Shown: one piece after another, positions 1 to 6,094 of the stretch
Position numbering within the stretch: position 1 is the first letter of the stretch
Layout: every line of letters starts with the position of its first letter
DNA from: an uncultured Rhodobacter sp.
GTDB lineage: Bacteria; Pseudomonadota; Alphaproteobacteria; Rhodobacterales; Rhodobacteraceae
Length of the DNA stretch: 7,052 nt
Assembly (NCBI GenBank): GCA_937901435.1
Contig: CALGTJ010000197.1
Location: 1 to 7,052 of the forward strand
Direction: 5' to 3'
Notes under the pieces: model-generated
What the model was told of the DNA's origin: nothing
What the model saw: the letters and a program-made list of their open reading frames with translations, nothing else
Database searches by the model: none
Program-made: the position numbers and the translations under genes

Positions 1-1
1 G

Positions 2-50
2 GATCACTCTCATACCGCAGCCGCCAACCGACCGTGGTGAATAATCCGGG
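2..50. repeat. Left arm of a 49-bp perfect inverted repeat; probable insertion-sequence end
   Basis: These 49 bases are the exact reverse complement of 7004-7052. The inner edge, read from the outside in, is TGAATAATCCGGG followed by CTAG at 51-54. The match stops there: the other copy reads TTAG in the same orientation and then diverges completely. Perfect identity over 49 bases running off the window edge is more than the short imperfect terminal repeats of a single IS, so this is best read as the same end of two copies in opposite orientation. The family cannot be assigned from an end alone; IS1380-like or IS5-like elements are possibilities. The IS body and transposase lie outside the window. 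Confidence 0.8.
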
Positions 51-52
51 CT

Positions 53-514
53 AGTCACAATCACCCTTGGCCACTGATTGATACTTTGGCCGTGTCGCCG
101 CATCTCGCTGGACCGCGCATCGTGATCCATCACGATTTGCAACTGTTCCGCCGGTTCAAAAAGCTGCGCGGTGTCGGGCCCAGAATTCTGTGGAATGAAA
201 CCCCCGAGGCATATCGGCACGCCGGGGCGGCGAATGGGGGGAATATTTTCTATCTGGATCTCAAGATGGAACCAGCCCTGCTACAAGAGATCGCCTGCAA
301 TGCTCTAAGCATGCCCTGGACCGCGCAACCGCCACTTTCAAGGAACACCGTTGCGAAAACCCACGCCCTTCTGGACAGGCACTACAGCAAGGGCACACTC
401 CAAGAGTTCGACACATGCGAAAGGCTTAACCGCTGGAGCCCATTGGACAGGCTGACCTTCCACAGCGGCAATCAGATCAAGAAACTTCGCAAGATTTATG
501 GCGGCGCGCCGTAA
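53..514 (+). pseudogene. 5'-truncated gene remnant, probable C-terminal part of a class I SAM-dependent methyltransferase
   Basis: The reading frame is open from base 41, just after a TGA inside the repeat, to the TAA at 512-514. Protein-like sequence begins at the repeat edge with SHNHPWPLIDTL, then a hydrophobic stretch ending in IVIHHD, then a polar C-terminal tail. The (D)xSH-x-HP...DTL...G-x-(I/V)V-x-HD pattern resembles the end of the Rossmann domain of class I methyltransferases (Methyltransf_24-like), where an acidic DxxH motif is followed by a strand ending in HD. That assignment is from memory of the pattern and is moderate. The N-terminal SAM-binding half is missing, apparently removed or displaced by the IS end. 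A TTG at 86 would give 142 residues, but no Shine-Dalgarno sequence precedes it and that start leaves out conserved-looking codons. It converges on moaE with 34 bases between the two stop codons. Confidence 0.6.
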
Positions 515-548
515 GGTGCCGATCACGCAACAAGCGGCAATATTCTAC

Positions 549-989
549 CTACCAGCGGCTTAGGGCGTCCTCGTCGTCGGCTTTGGCGGCGACCCATGTG
601 GTGCCAGAGGCAGACACTTCTTTCTTCCAGAACGGGGCCCGGGATTTGAGGTAGTCCATCAGAAACTCTGCCGCCGAAAAAGCATCGGCGCGATGGGGGG
701 CTGCGGTGGCGACCATCATGATCTGCTCACCCGGTTTCAGCGGGCCGTAGCGATGGATGATCAGACTGTCACACAGCGACCAACGCGCGACCGCCTCGGC
801 CTCGATCTCGGCAATCGCAGATTGCGTCATGCCCGGGTAATGTTCGATCAGCATATGGTCCAGACTGCCACTGTCATCGCGCACGATCCCGGTAAAGCTG
901 ACCTGCGCGCCGATATCACTGCGCCCCTGCCCAAAGGTCTGCAATTCGACGCCAAGGTCAAACGGCTCTGTCTGAACCCGCACAGCCAC
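549..989 (-). CDS. moaE: Molybdopterin synthase catalytic subunit MoaE
   Basis: MoaE forms the heterotetrameric molybdopterin synthase with MoaD in the cytoplasm and transfers two sulfurs onto precursor Z (cPMP) to make the molybdopterin dithiolene. The 146-residue product has the normal family length. It shows the GAQVSFTGIVRD segment (28-39), IEHYPGMT (48-55), HRYGPLKPGE (79-88), HR at 99-100, and the signature LKSRAPFWKKE (114-124). K115 and K122 have the seven-residue spacing of the essential E. coli lysines K119 and K126. The start is GTG (987-989), three bases after the moaD stop. AGGCGG at the end of moaD acts as the ribosome site, so translation is probably coupled to moaD. It is the last gene of the uvrC-pgsA-moaD-moaE group. 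Confidence 0.96.
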   Translation of the reverse strand: MAVRVQTEPFDLGVELQTFGQGRSDIGAQVSFTGIVRDDSGSLDHMLIEHYPGMTQSAIAEIEAEAVARWSLCDSLIIHRYGPLKPGEQIMMVATAAPHRADAFSAAEFLMDYLKSRAPFWKKEVSASGTTWVAAKADDEDALSRW

Positions 990-992
990 GGC

Positions 993-1241
993 TTAACCGC
1001 CTGTCATGGGCGGAAAGAATGCAACCTCTCGCACGCCCGCCAGCGGCGCGTCGAAATCGGCCAGCTTTTGATCGACGGCCACGCGCAAGGCTGTAACATC
1101 GGCAAAGGCCGCCTCGTAGCGCGCCTCGCGCTGTTTCAACTCTTCGACCAGATCGGCCACCGTGACCGCAGAGGTCTCTACCTGCTCTTTGGGCAGACCG
1201 ATGCGCTCGCGCACCCAAGCAAAATATAGGACGTCAATCAT
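993..1241 (-). CDS. moaD: Molybdopterin synthase sulfur carrier subunit MoaD
   Basis: This is the small ubiquitin-fold sulfur carrier of molybdopterin synthase. Its C-terminal Gly-Gly is adenylated and thiocarboxylated by the MoeB/MoaZ type system and inserted into the MoaE active site. The 82-residue product begins MIDVLYFAWVRERIG and ends FFPPMTGG, the exact diglycine tail required. An open frame extends upstream to 1325, but the ATG at 1239-1241 is chosen because it gives the family length and N-terminus, overlaps the pgsA stop in an ATGA arrangement, and has GGAG five bases upstream. Lysine/glutamate-rich helices in the middle and the PP before the tail fit MoaD. It lies directly before moaE, its obligate partner, and both probably depend on translation of pgsA. 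Confidence 0.95.
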   Translation of the reverse strand: MIDVLYFAWVRERIGLPKEQVETSAVTVADLVEELKQREARYEAAFADVTALRVAVDQKLADFDAPLAGVREVAFFPPMTGG

Positions 1242-1909
1242 GGTGTCTCCGCCTCGCGCAGGTATGGCAGGGCTTTGCGGTAATAGTCGATACCGGTGAT
1301 CAGGGTCAGGGCTGCCGCGATCCACAACAGGGTGACACCGCCGTACCAGCTCCAGATTGCGCCATAGTATTTCCAGCGGATGCCCAGCAGATCCTCTGTA
1401 TTCCCTGCAAAGATATCGTTCACGATACCCACGTCCATGCCGTAGGTGTGCATTCCAAAATAATGTTCAAACAGCCCGCGTGCGAACAGCACGGTCAGAG
1501 CAAGCATCTGCGCAAAAGTTTTGTACTTTGCCAGATCGGTTACCTTTAGCTGACCCGCCTTCGCCCCAAGGAATTCCCTTAACCCGCTGACAAAAATCTC
1601 GCGGAAAAAGATCACCGTGGCGGGCAGCAGAATCCATGGGTTCATGCCGGAAAAGCCCGTGATGACCAGCAACGCGATCACCACCATCGCCTTGTCGGCG
1701 ATCGGATCCATCATTGCGCCGAATTTTGTTTCCTGTTTCCACGCGCGGGCCAGATAGCCGTCGATATAGTCGGTGATGGCGGCAAGGATGAACAAGAGCA
1801 TCGCGAACCAATCCGCATAGGGGCGCGAGAAATACAGGAACATGATCGCAACACCGGGGGCCGCGATAAGGCGGAGCAGGGTCAGTATATTGGGAAGCGT
1901 CCATCTCAT
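1238..1909 (-). CDS. pgsA: CDP-diacylglycerol--glycerol-3-phosphate 3-phosphatidyltransferase PgsA
   Basis: This inner-membrane enzyme transfers the phosphatidyl group from CDP-diacylglycerol to glycerol-3-phosphate, the committed step to phosphatidylglycerol and cardiolipin. The 223-residue product carries the full CDP-alcohol phosphatidyltransferase motif: D47, D50, G51, A54, R55, G64, D68, D72. It also has the PgsA-typical REIFVSGLRE segment (103-112). Hydrophobic segments lie near 8-28, 35-50, 76-92, 93-104, 133-146 and 186-206. It is longer than the roughly 180-residue E. coli enzyme because of a polar stretch near 147-185. The ATG at 1907-1909 is preceded by AGGA seven bases upstream. 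It follows uvrC after 87 bases and overlaps moaD by four. I am sure of the family; the PG-phosphate synthase specificity rests on the REI-VSGLRE segment and the context. Confidence 0.94.
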   Translation of the reverse strand: MRWTLPNILTLLRLIAAPGVAIMFLYFSRPYADWFAMLLFILAAITDYIDGYLARAWKQETKFGAMMDPIADKAMVVIALLVITGFSGMNPWILLPATVIFFREIFVSGLREFLGAKAGQLKVTDLAKYKTFAQMLALTVLFARGLFEHYFGMHTYGMDVGIVNDIFAGNTEDLLGIRWKYYGAIWSWYGGVTLLWIAAALTLITGIDYYRKALPYLREAETP

Positions 1910-1996
1910 GTGGCTGTCCTACCCTGTCTGCACCGCACAGAAAAGACACCGCTTTGTGTGTGTGACGTTTTCAGCCCGTTCGTCGGGGCCACGGAC
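1910..1996 (-). other. uvrC-pgsA intergenic spacer
   Basis: These 87 bases separate the uvrC stop from the pgsA ATG. They hold the pgsA ribosome-binding site (AGGA, about 1917-1920) and a short run of alternating TG/CA near 1955-1963. I see no convincing stem-loop terminator, so read-through from uvrC into pgsA is likely. A separate pgsA promoter cannot be ruled out by eye. Confidence 0.5.
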
Positions 1997-3877
1997 CTAG
2001 CCGCGTTCGTGGAAATAGTCATAGATTGTCTCGGCAAGGCTGTCCGAAATCCCCTCGACCGCCTTGAGATCCACCAGATTGGCACGCCCAACGGCCTTTG
2101 CACTGCCAAAATGCGCCAATAATGCGCGTTTGCGGTTGGCCCCGACACCGGGCACATCGTCTAGCGGCGTGGCGCTGATCGCCTTGGCGCGTTTGGCGCG
2201 GTGGGTGCCGATAGCAAAGCGGTGCGCCTCGTCGCGCATCCTTTGCACAAAATACAGCACCGGGTCATTGTGGCGCAAGGCCATGACGGGCCGCCCGGTG
2301 CGGTGAAATTCCTCTTTGCCCGCGTCGCGGTCCAGACCCTTGGCGACGCCAACCATGGCGATATCGGTCACACCCCATTCGGTCATGGTGCTTTGTACCG
2401 CGCTCACCTGCCCTGCCCCGCCGTCAATCAACAGCAGATCGGGCCAGGTTCCGTTCTTGCGATCTGGATCTTCCTTGAGCAGGCGTTGAAAGCGCCGTTG
2501 CAGGACCTCTTTCATCATCCCAAAATCATCGCCTGGGGTGATCTCTGTGCCCTTGATGTTGAACTTGCGATATTGCGATTTCATCATGCCTTCGGGGCCA
2601 GCCACCACCATCGCCCCTACGGCATTGGTGCCCTGAATATGCGAGTTGTCGTAGATCTCGATTCGCTGGGGCGGCGCTTCCAGACCAAAGGCCTCTGCCA
2701 GCCCCGCCAGCAGTTTGGTCTGGGTCGCTGTTTCTGCCATCTTGCGCGCAAGGCTTTCGCGGGCGTTGCGACTGGCTCCGGCAACCAGCTCGGCCTTTTC
2801 CCCGCGCTGGGGAACAAGGATTTCGACCTTATGCCCGGCCTTTTCCGACAGTGCCTCTGTCATCAATTCCGGATCTTCGATGCCATGGCTGAGGATCAAC
2901 TGCCTCGGCACGTCCTTGTTGTCATAAAACTGCCCGATAAAGGCCTGAAGCACCTCGTCAGGCGATTCTGTGCCCCCCAGACGCGGGTAATAGTCGCGGT
3001 TGCCCCAGTTCTGATTGGCGCGGATAAAGAACACCTGCACGCAAGCCTGCCCCCCGTCCATATGCAGCGCGATGATATCAGCCTCTGAGACACCGCGCGG
3101 ATTGATGCCTTGGGCCGATTGCACCTGCGTCAGCGCGCGGATGCGGTCGCGCAGGGCGGCGGCGCGTTCAAACTCCATCTCTTCGCTGGCCTTGGCCATT
3201 TCTGCGGCCAGCTGTTCCTGCACCTTGGTGGATTTGCCTTGCAGGAACCGCTCGGCGTCATTCACCAGCGTGGCGTAATCCTGTTCAGAGATATGCCCAA
3301 CGCAGGGCCCACTACAGCGTTTGATCTGGTATTGCAGGCAGGGACGCGTGCGCGACTCGAACATGGAATCCGAACAATTGCGCAGCAGGAACACGCGCTG
3401 CAACTGGTTCAGCGTGCGATTGACGGCCCCGGCGCTGGCGAAGGGGCCATAGTACGCCCCCTTTTCCTTCTTGGCGCCGCGATGCTTGGTAATCTGGGGA
3501 AAGCCATGATCCTTGGCCACCAGAATATTGGGAAAGCTTTTGTCATCGCGCAGCAGCACGTTGTAGCGCGGCTTGAGTTGCTTGATCAGGTTCTGTTCAA
3601 GCAACAGCGCCTCGGTCTCTGTGCGCGTGGTCAGGAACATCATAGAGGCCGTCGCGCGGATCATCCGGTCGATGCGCGCGCTGTGGCCGGTGGGGCGGGA
3701 ATAGTTCGAAACCCGCGCCAAAAGGTTGCGCGCCTTGCCTACGTACAGCACACGGCTCTCGCTATCGAGCATCCGATAGACGCCCGGAGAGTTGTCTATC
3801 GTTTTAAGATAGCCCTTGATGACCTCAAACCCCGTGGGTTGGTTTTCGGGCTTAACAGCTTCCGTCACGTCACTCAT
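1997..3877 (-). CDS. uvrC: UvrABC excinuclease subunit C
   Basis: UvrC makes the 3' and then the 5' incision around a DNA lesion after UvrA/UvrB recognition in nucleotide excision repair. The 626 residues match the family length. Domains in order: an N-terminal GIY-YIG nuclease (about 28-105) with PGVY at 31-34, LYVGKARNL at 44-52 and the ETEALLLE metal-site segment at 87-94; a four-cysteine cluster C168, C180, C188, C192, spaced like the reported UvrC [4Fe-4S] ligands; a UVR/UvrB-binding helix pair (about 218-249, with [12 protein letters not shown]); an RNase H-like nuclease with the DDH triad D410 (IYDNSHIQG), D485 (LLIDGGAGQ) and H552 (RDEAHRF); and a C-terminal tandem helix-hairpin-helix (about 572-622). 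Nothing is missing. The ATG at 3875-3877 has only a weak ribosome site. I saw no alphaproteobacterial LexA box (GTTC-N7-GTTC) upstream. Confidence 0.98.
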   Translation of the reverse strand: MSDVTEAVKPENQPTGFEVIKGYLKTIDNSPGVYRMLDSESRVLYVGKARNLLARVSNYSRPTGHSARIDRMIRATASMMFLTTRTETEALLLEQNLIKQLKPRYNVLLRDDKSFPNILVAKDHGFPQITKHRGAKKEKGAYYGPFASAGAVNRTLNQLQRVFLLRNCSDSMFESRTRPCLQYQIKRCSGPCVGHISEQDYATLVNDAERFLQGKSTKVQEQLAAEMAKASEEMEFERAAALRDRIRALTQVQSAQGINPRGVSEADIIALHMDGGQACVQVFFIRANQNWGNRDYYPRLGGTESPDEVLQAFIGQFYDNKDVPRQLILSHGIEDPELMTEALSEKAGHKVEILVPQRGEKAELVAGASRNARESLARKMAETATQTKLLAGLAEAFGLEAPPQRIEIYDNSHIQGTNAVGAMVVAGPEGMMKSQYRKFNIKGTEITPGDDFGMMKEVLQRRFQRLLKEDPDRKNGTWPDLLLIDGGAGQVSAVQSTMTEWGVTDIAMVGVAKGLDRDAGKEEFHRTGRPVMALRHNDPVLYFVQRMRDEAHRFAIGTHRAKRAKAISATPLDDVPGVGANRKRALLAHFGSAKAVGRANLVDLKAVEGISDSLAETIYDYFHERG

Positions 3878-4029
3878 TTCATCACTACGATTCCCTGATT
3901 GGCTGCCACCATATGCGCCCCGACCACAAGCGTAAACAAATCCACTGTTTCTGTAGGTAACTCTGGTGGTAAGTTTCTGGGATTTCGAATTTATCTAGTG
4001 TTTTGGCACCCTTGGTTGATCTGCCCAAA

Positions 4030-4044
4030 AAATAGGCGCTATTT
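4030..4044 (-). terminator. Small hairpin followed by T-run on the minus strand; weak terminator-like element
   Basis: On the minus strand AAATAG-CGC-CTATTT forms a perfect six-pair stem with a three-base loop and runs straight into further T residues (six Ts in all). It is AT-rich and therefore weak. It lies downstream of the CtrA-like site and upstream of uvrC, so if real it would attenuate uvrC transcription or end the upstream operon. It could equally be chance in AT-rich DNA. Confidence 0.25.
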
Positions 4045-4083
4045 CAAGTCATTGATTTTAAAAGAAAGAAAGTTTTACGCGTG

Positions 4084-4098
4084 TTAAATAGCTGTTAA
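4084..4098. promoter_or_regulatory. Candidate CtrA binding site, TTAA-N7-TTAA
   Basis: The sequence TTAA, ATAGCTG, TTAA matches exactly the full alphaproteobacterial CtrA consensus TTAA-N7-TTAA, and it is extended to GTTAA...TTAAC. It lies about 207 bases upstream of the uvrC start and overlaps the candidate -35 hexamer TTGTTA read on the minus strand, a common arrangement for CtrA-controlled promoters. Its location in AT-rich DNA raises the chance of coincidence. Target gene and binding are inferred. Confidence 0.4.
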
Positions 4099-4171
4099 CA
4101 AAGCGAATCTTGTAACCCTTTTGTGACGGATTTCGAGGCAGTGCATAAGTCAAGAGGGCACTCTGCCAATG

Positions 4172-4972
4172 CTACGATTTTTCGCGTATTTCCAGACCGA
4201 TAATGTCTGGTGTTTTCCATCCAAGGTGCTGCCCGCCATCCACGCAAAGTAGCTGCCCGGTGACCGCTGGCGCATTCAGAAAATACAGCAACGCGCCAGT
4301 GATATCCTCGGTATTTGACCCGCGTTTCATCACAGTTCCCGCGCGTTGCGCTGCGAAATGCGCGTCAGTTTGAAACGTGGCCTGAAGCGTCGGACCGGGG
4401 CCGATGCCATTCACGCGCACATGCGACGTCAACGCCCGGGCAGAGGTCTGCGTCAGGGTCCAGAGCGCGGCCTTGGCCAGCGTATAGGTCATGAAATTCG
4501 GGGTCAGCTTGCGCACGCATTGATCAATCATATTGACGATCATGGCCTCTGCCTTTGGCTCTCCCATGTGGTCGGTGCTGGGATCAGGGGCCTGCGCAGC
4601 AAGGGCCTGTGTCAAAATAAAGGGCGCGCGCAGGTTGGTGCCAAAATTGCGATCCCAGCTATCGCGCGTGGCGCTTTCGACGTTGTCATACTCAAAGATC
4701 GAGGCGTTGTTCACCAGAACCGTGATCGGCCCGCCCAGCGCCTCTGCGGCATCGGGCAGCAAGGCATGTGTGGCCTCTTCTTCCAGCAAGTCCGCCTGTA
4801 GGGCAACGGCCTTGCGCCCCATGTCCTGCAACAGCGCCACAACCTCTTGTGCGCCTGTCTCGTCGGTGGCGTAATGCACCACCACGTCAAACCCCTGCTC
4901 GCCCAGAGCGAGCGCCATAGCGCGACCAAGGCGCGCCGCCGCGCCCGTGACCAAAGCATTCCGTATCTGCAT
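4172..4972 (-). CDS. folM: SDR-family pteridine reductase-like protein (FolM/PTR1 type)
   Basis: This is a 266-residue cytosolic NADP(H)-type short-chain dehydrogenase. The cofactor loop is TGAAARLG (9-16), i.e. the TGxxxRxG variant of pteridine reductases rather than the usual TGxxxGxG. NNAS is at 88-91. The catalytic set is D150, Y163, K167: Asp replaces the usual Ser, with 13- and 4-residue spacings as in Leishmania PTR1 (D181, Y194, K198). This points to reduction of dihydropterins such as dihydromonapterin or dihydrofolate, as for E. coli FolM. Substrate is inferred; a general SDR oxidoreductase is the cautious alternative. The C-terminal VDGGQHLGW is typical. The ATG (4970-4972) has a strong AAGAAGG ribosome site overlapping the stop of the exchanger gene 12 bases upstream, so the two are probably one transcript. 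It is the last gene of that group before the 294-base gap. Confidence 0.85.
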   Translation of the reverse strand: MQIRNALVTGAAARLGRAMALALGEQGFDVVVHYATDETGAQEVVALLQDMGRKAVALQADLLEEEATHALLPDAAEALGGPITVLVNNASIFEYDNVESATRDSWDRNFGTNLRAPFILTQALAAQAPDPSTDHMGEPKAEAMIVNMIDQCVRKLTPNFMTYTLAKAALWTLTQTSARALTSHVRVNGIGPGPTLQATFQTDAHFAAQRAGTVMKRGSNTEDITGALLYFLNAPAVTGQLLCVDGGQHLGWKTPDIIGLEIREKS

Positions 4973-4979
4973 AAGCCGA

Positions 4980-4986
4980 CCTTCTT
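4980..4986 (-). promoter_or_regulatory. Strong Shine-Dalgarno site for the folM-like gene
   Basis: AAGAAGG on the minus strand lies seven bases before the ATG at 4970-4972 and overlaps the TAA stop of the exchanger gene (4985-4987). It fixes the start of the reductase and suggests translational coupling. Confidence 0.7.
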
Positions 4987-5929
4987 AGAGCAACACAACC
5001 AGAAGGTAGCCCACATAAAGCGCAGTCAACAGCCCTCCGACGGCTCTGGTGATATTCTTTCGCAGCAGCAGAAAAGGCGCAAGCACCGCAGAGGCCGCCA
5101 ACATCACCCAGAGGTCAAAGCTGAGGAAAGAGCGTTCGACCGGGATCTCTCCGAAAAAGCTGGCAACGCCAATGATCGCCAGCAAATTGAACATGTTAGA
5201 CCCGATCACATTGCCAAGTGCCACCTCTGCCTGACGCCGGATGGCCGCAACCACAGTGGTGGCAAGTTCCGGAAGAGAGGTGCCGATGGCAACAAGGGTC
5301 AGGCCGATGACCGTTTCGCTGACGCCCAGATCCGTGGCGATGTTCACCGCGCTGTTGACGAACAGATCTGCGCCCAGCGGCAATCCGACAAGGCCAAGCA
5401 CCAGAAACAGCGCGATACGCCACCCCGGCATGGACGGATCCGCGCCTTCAACCTCTTCGACCTCTGCATCCGCGCTGGCAATCATATGCGTGCGTGCCTC
5501 ACGTCCCTGATCGAACAGGATTACCGCCAGAACACCCAGCAGCATGATCCCATGCACCCACATGAGCGGACCAAAGAAACATAAGGCGATGAACCAGAGT
5601 GTTCTGATCATCATCAGAATATAACTTTTGCCTGTATCGCTGCGGCTGGTATCGATACCCGTCATAAGCGCAGGAATGCCCAGCACCAGCAGGACGTTGG
5701 CCGTGTTGGACCCAACCACATTGCCCATGGCGATCCCCGGCGCATTATCCAGCACGGCACCGATCGAAATGAACAGTTCAGGCGCTGAGGTGCCGAAACT
5801 GACCACGGTCAGGCTGACGATCAGCGCGGGAATCCCCAGACGCAACGCAAGATTGACCGATCCACGCACCAGAGCATCGCCAGCCAACAGCAGGATCACC
5901 AGACCCAGCACCGCATAAATCAGATCCAA
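4985..5929 (-). CDS. Sodium/calcium exchanger family protein (CaCA family, YrbG-like)
   Basis: This is a 314-residue inner-membrane cation antiporter of the Ca2+:cation antiporter family, expected to exchange Ca2+ for Na+ (or K+/H+). Both alpha repeats are present: the first with GTSAPE at 46-51 and GNVVGSN at 69-75, the second with GTSLPE at 216-221 and GNVIGSN at 239-245. The transport glutamates are E51 and E221. About ten hydrophobic segments form two halves joined by an acidic loop (154-164, EVEEVEGAD-like), as usual for the family. The start is TTG (5927-5929): an in-frame TAA lies two codons upstream, AAAGGCG sits six bases before it, and the resulting N-terminus (MDLIYAVLGLVILLLAGD) matches the family. 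It follows the zinc-ribbon gene by three bases and precedes the reductase by 12. The exact ion is not readable from sequence. Confidence 0.93.
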   Translation of the reverse strand: MDLIYAVLGLVILLLAGDALVRGSVNLALRLGIPALIVSLTVVSFGTSAPELFISIGAVLDNAPGIAMGNVVGSNTANVLLVLGIPALMTGIDTSRSDTGKSYILMMIRTLWFIALCFFGPLMWVHGIMLLGVLAVILFDQGREARTHMIASADAEVEEVEGADPSMPGWRIALFLVLGLVGLPLGADLFVNSAVNIATDLGVSETVIGLTLVAIGTSLPELATTVVAAIRRQAEVALGNVIGSNMFNLLAIIGVASFFGEIPVERSFLSFDLWVMLAASAVLAPFLLLRKNITRAVGGLLTALYVGYLLVVLL

Positions 5930-5932
5930 AGA

Positions 5933-6094
5933 TTACGCCTTTCCGCAGGAACAGGGGCCTTTACCGATACGATAGCTACCGCATTTGCGGCATTTCCGGT
6001 TCGCCAGCGTTTTTTGCCCCGGAAAGCGCATCTTGCCGAACATGGCGAGCACAGCCATACCGACCAGAAAAAGAGCGACAATCTTGATCACCAT
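5933..6094 (-). CDS. Small membrane-anchored zinc-ribbon protein, function unknown
   Basis: This 53-codon gene fits exactly between its neighbours: its ATG (6092-6094) abuts the TAG of the peptidase gene, and its TAA (5933-5935) is three bases before the TTG of the exchanger. The product starts MVIKIVALFLVGMAVLAMFG, a single hydrophobic segment at about 2-20. Next come the basic residues K21 and R23, which predict a cytoplasmic C-terminus. The C-terminus has two cysteine pairs, KCRKCG (C35, C38) and PCSCGK (C48, C50), spaced CxxC-N9-CxC, suggesting a one-zinc ribbon. I recall similar short hypothetical proteins in Rhodobacterales but cannot name a function. It has no strong ribosome site and is probably translated by re-initiation after the peptidase. 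The perfect stop-start fit, the cysteine pattern and the membrane segment make it a real gene rather than a gap. Confidence 0.82.
   Translation of the reverse strand: MVIKIVALFLVGMAVLAMFGKMRFPGQKTLANRKCRKCGSYRIGKGPCSCGKA
5936..5942 (-). promoter_or_regulatory. Ribosome-binding site deciding the TTG start of the exchanger
   Basis: AAAGGCG on the minus strand (within GGAAAGGCG) ends six bases before the TTG at 5927-5929 and lies inside the last codons of the zinc-ribbon gene. No ATG or GTG is available upstream because of the TAA at 5933-5935, so this site supports the unusual TTG start. Confidence 0.6.

Larger units (their letters stand above)
3878..4171. other. AT-rich intergenic region between folM-like gene and uvrC
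   Basis: These 294 bases lie between the stop of the reductase gene and the start of uvrC and are clearly richer in A+T than the flanking genes, most strongly at 3960-4130. They contain a CtrA-like site (4084-4098), an A/T hairpin (4030-4044) and a possible minus-strand promoter: TTGTTA, 18-base spacing, TAAAAC, running from about 4100 down to about 4071. The reductase stop is followed only by weak short stems near 4148-4166 with no T tract. A 62-codon plus-strand frame at 3899-4087 has no ribosome site and no recognisable protein features. I see no tRNA or riboswitch. Confidence 0.6.

Noticed and set aside
1242..1325. Upstream extension of the moaD frame
   Set aside because: It would add 28 residues overlapping pgsA and not matching MoaD; the ATG at 1239-1241 has a GGAG site and the family N-terminus.
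2201..3898. Two long plus-strand frames (295 and 262 codons) opposite uvrC
   Set aside because: They are antisense to a complete UvrC with all catalytic motifs; their composition (His/Arg/Gln-rich) is that of a GC-rich reverse-strand shadow.
3899..4087. 62-codon plus-strand frame in the uvrC upstream gap
   Set aside because: No Shine-Dalgarno site, no recognisable protein features, and it spans the likely promoter and CtrA-like site.
3878..4171. SOS box upstream of uvrC
   Set aside because: No GTTC-N7-GTTC or GAAC-N7-GAAC pattern was found in the gap.
4847..5584. 245-codon plus-strand frame opposite the exchanger
   Set aside because: It is antisense to a full CaCA exchanger and rich in Gln/Arg/His/Lys with no domain pattern.
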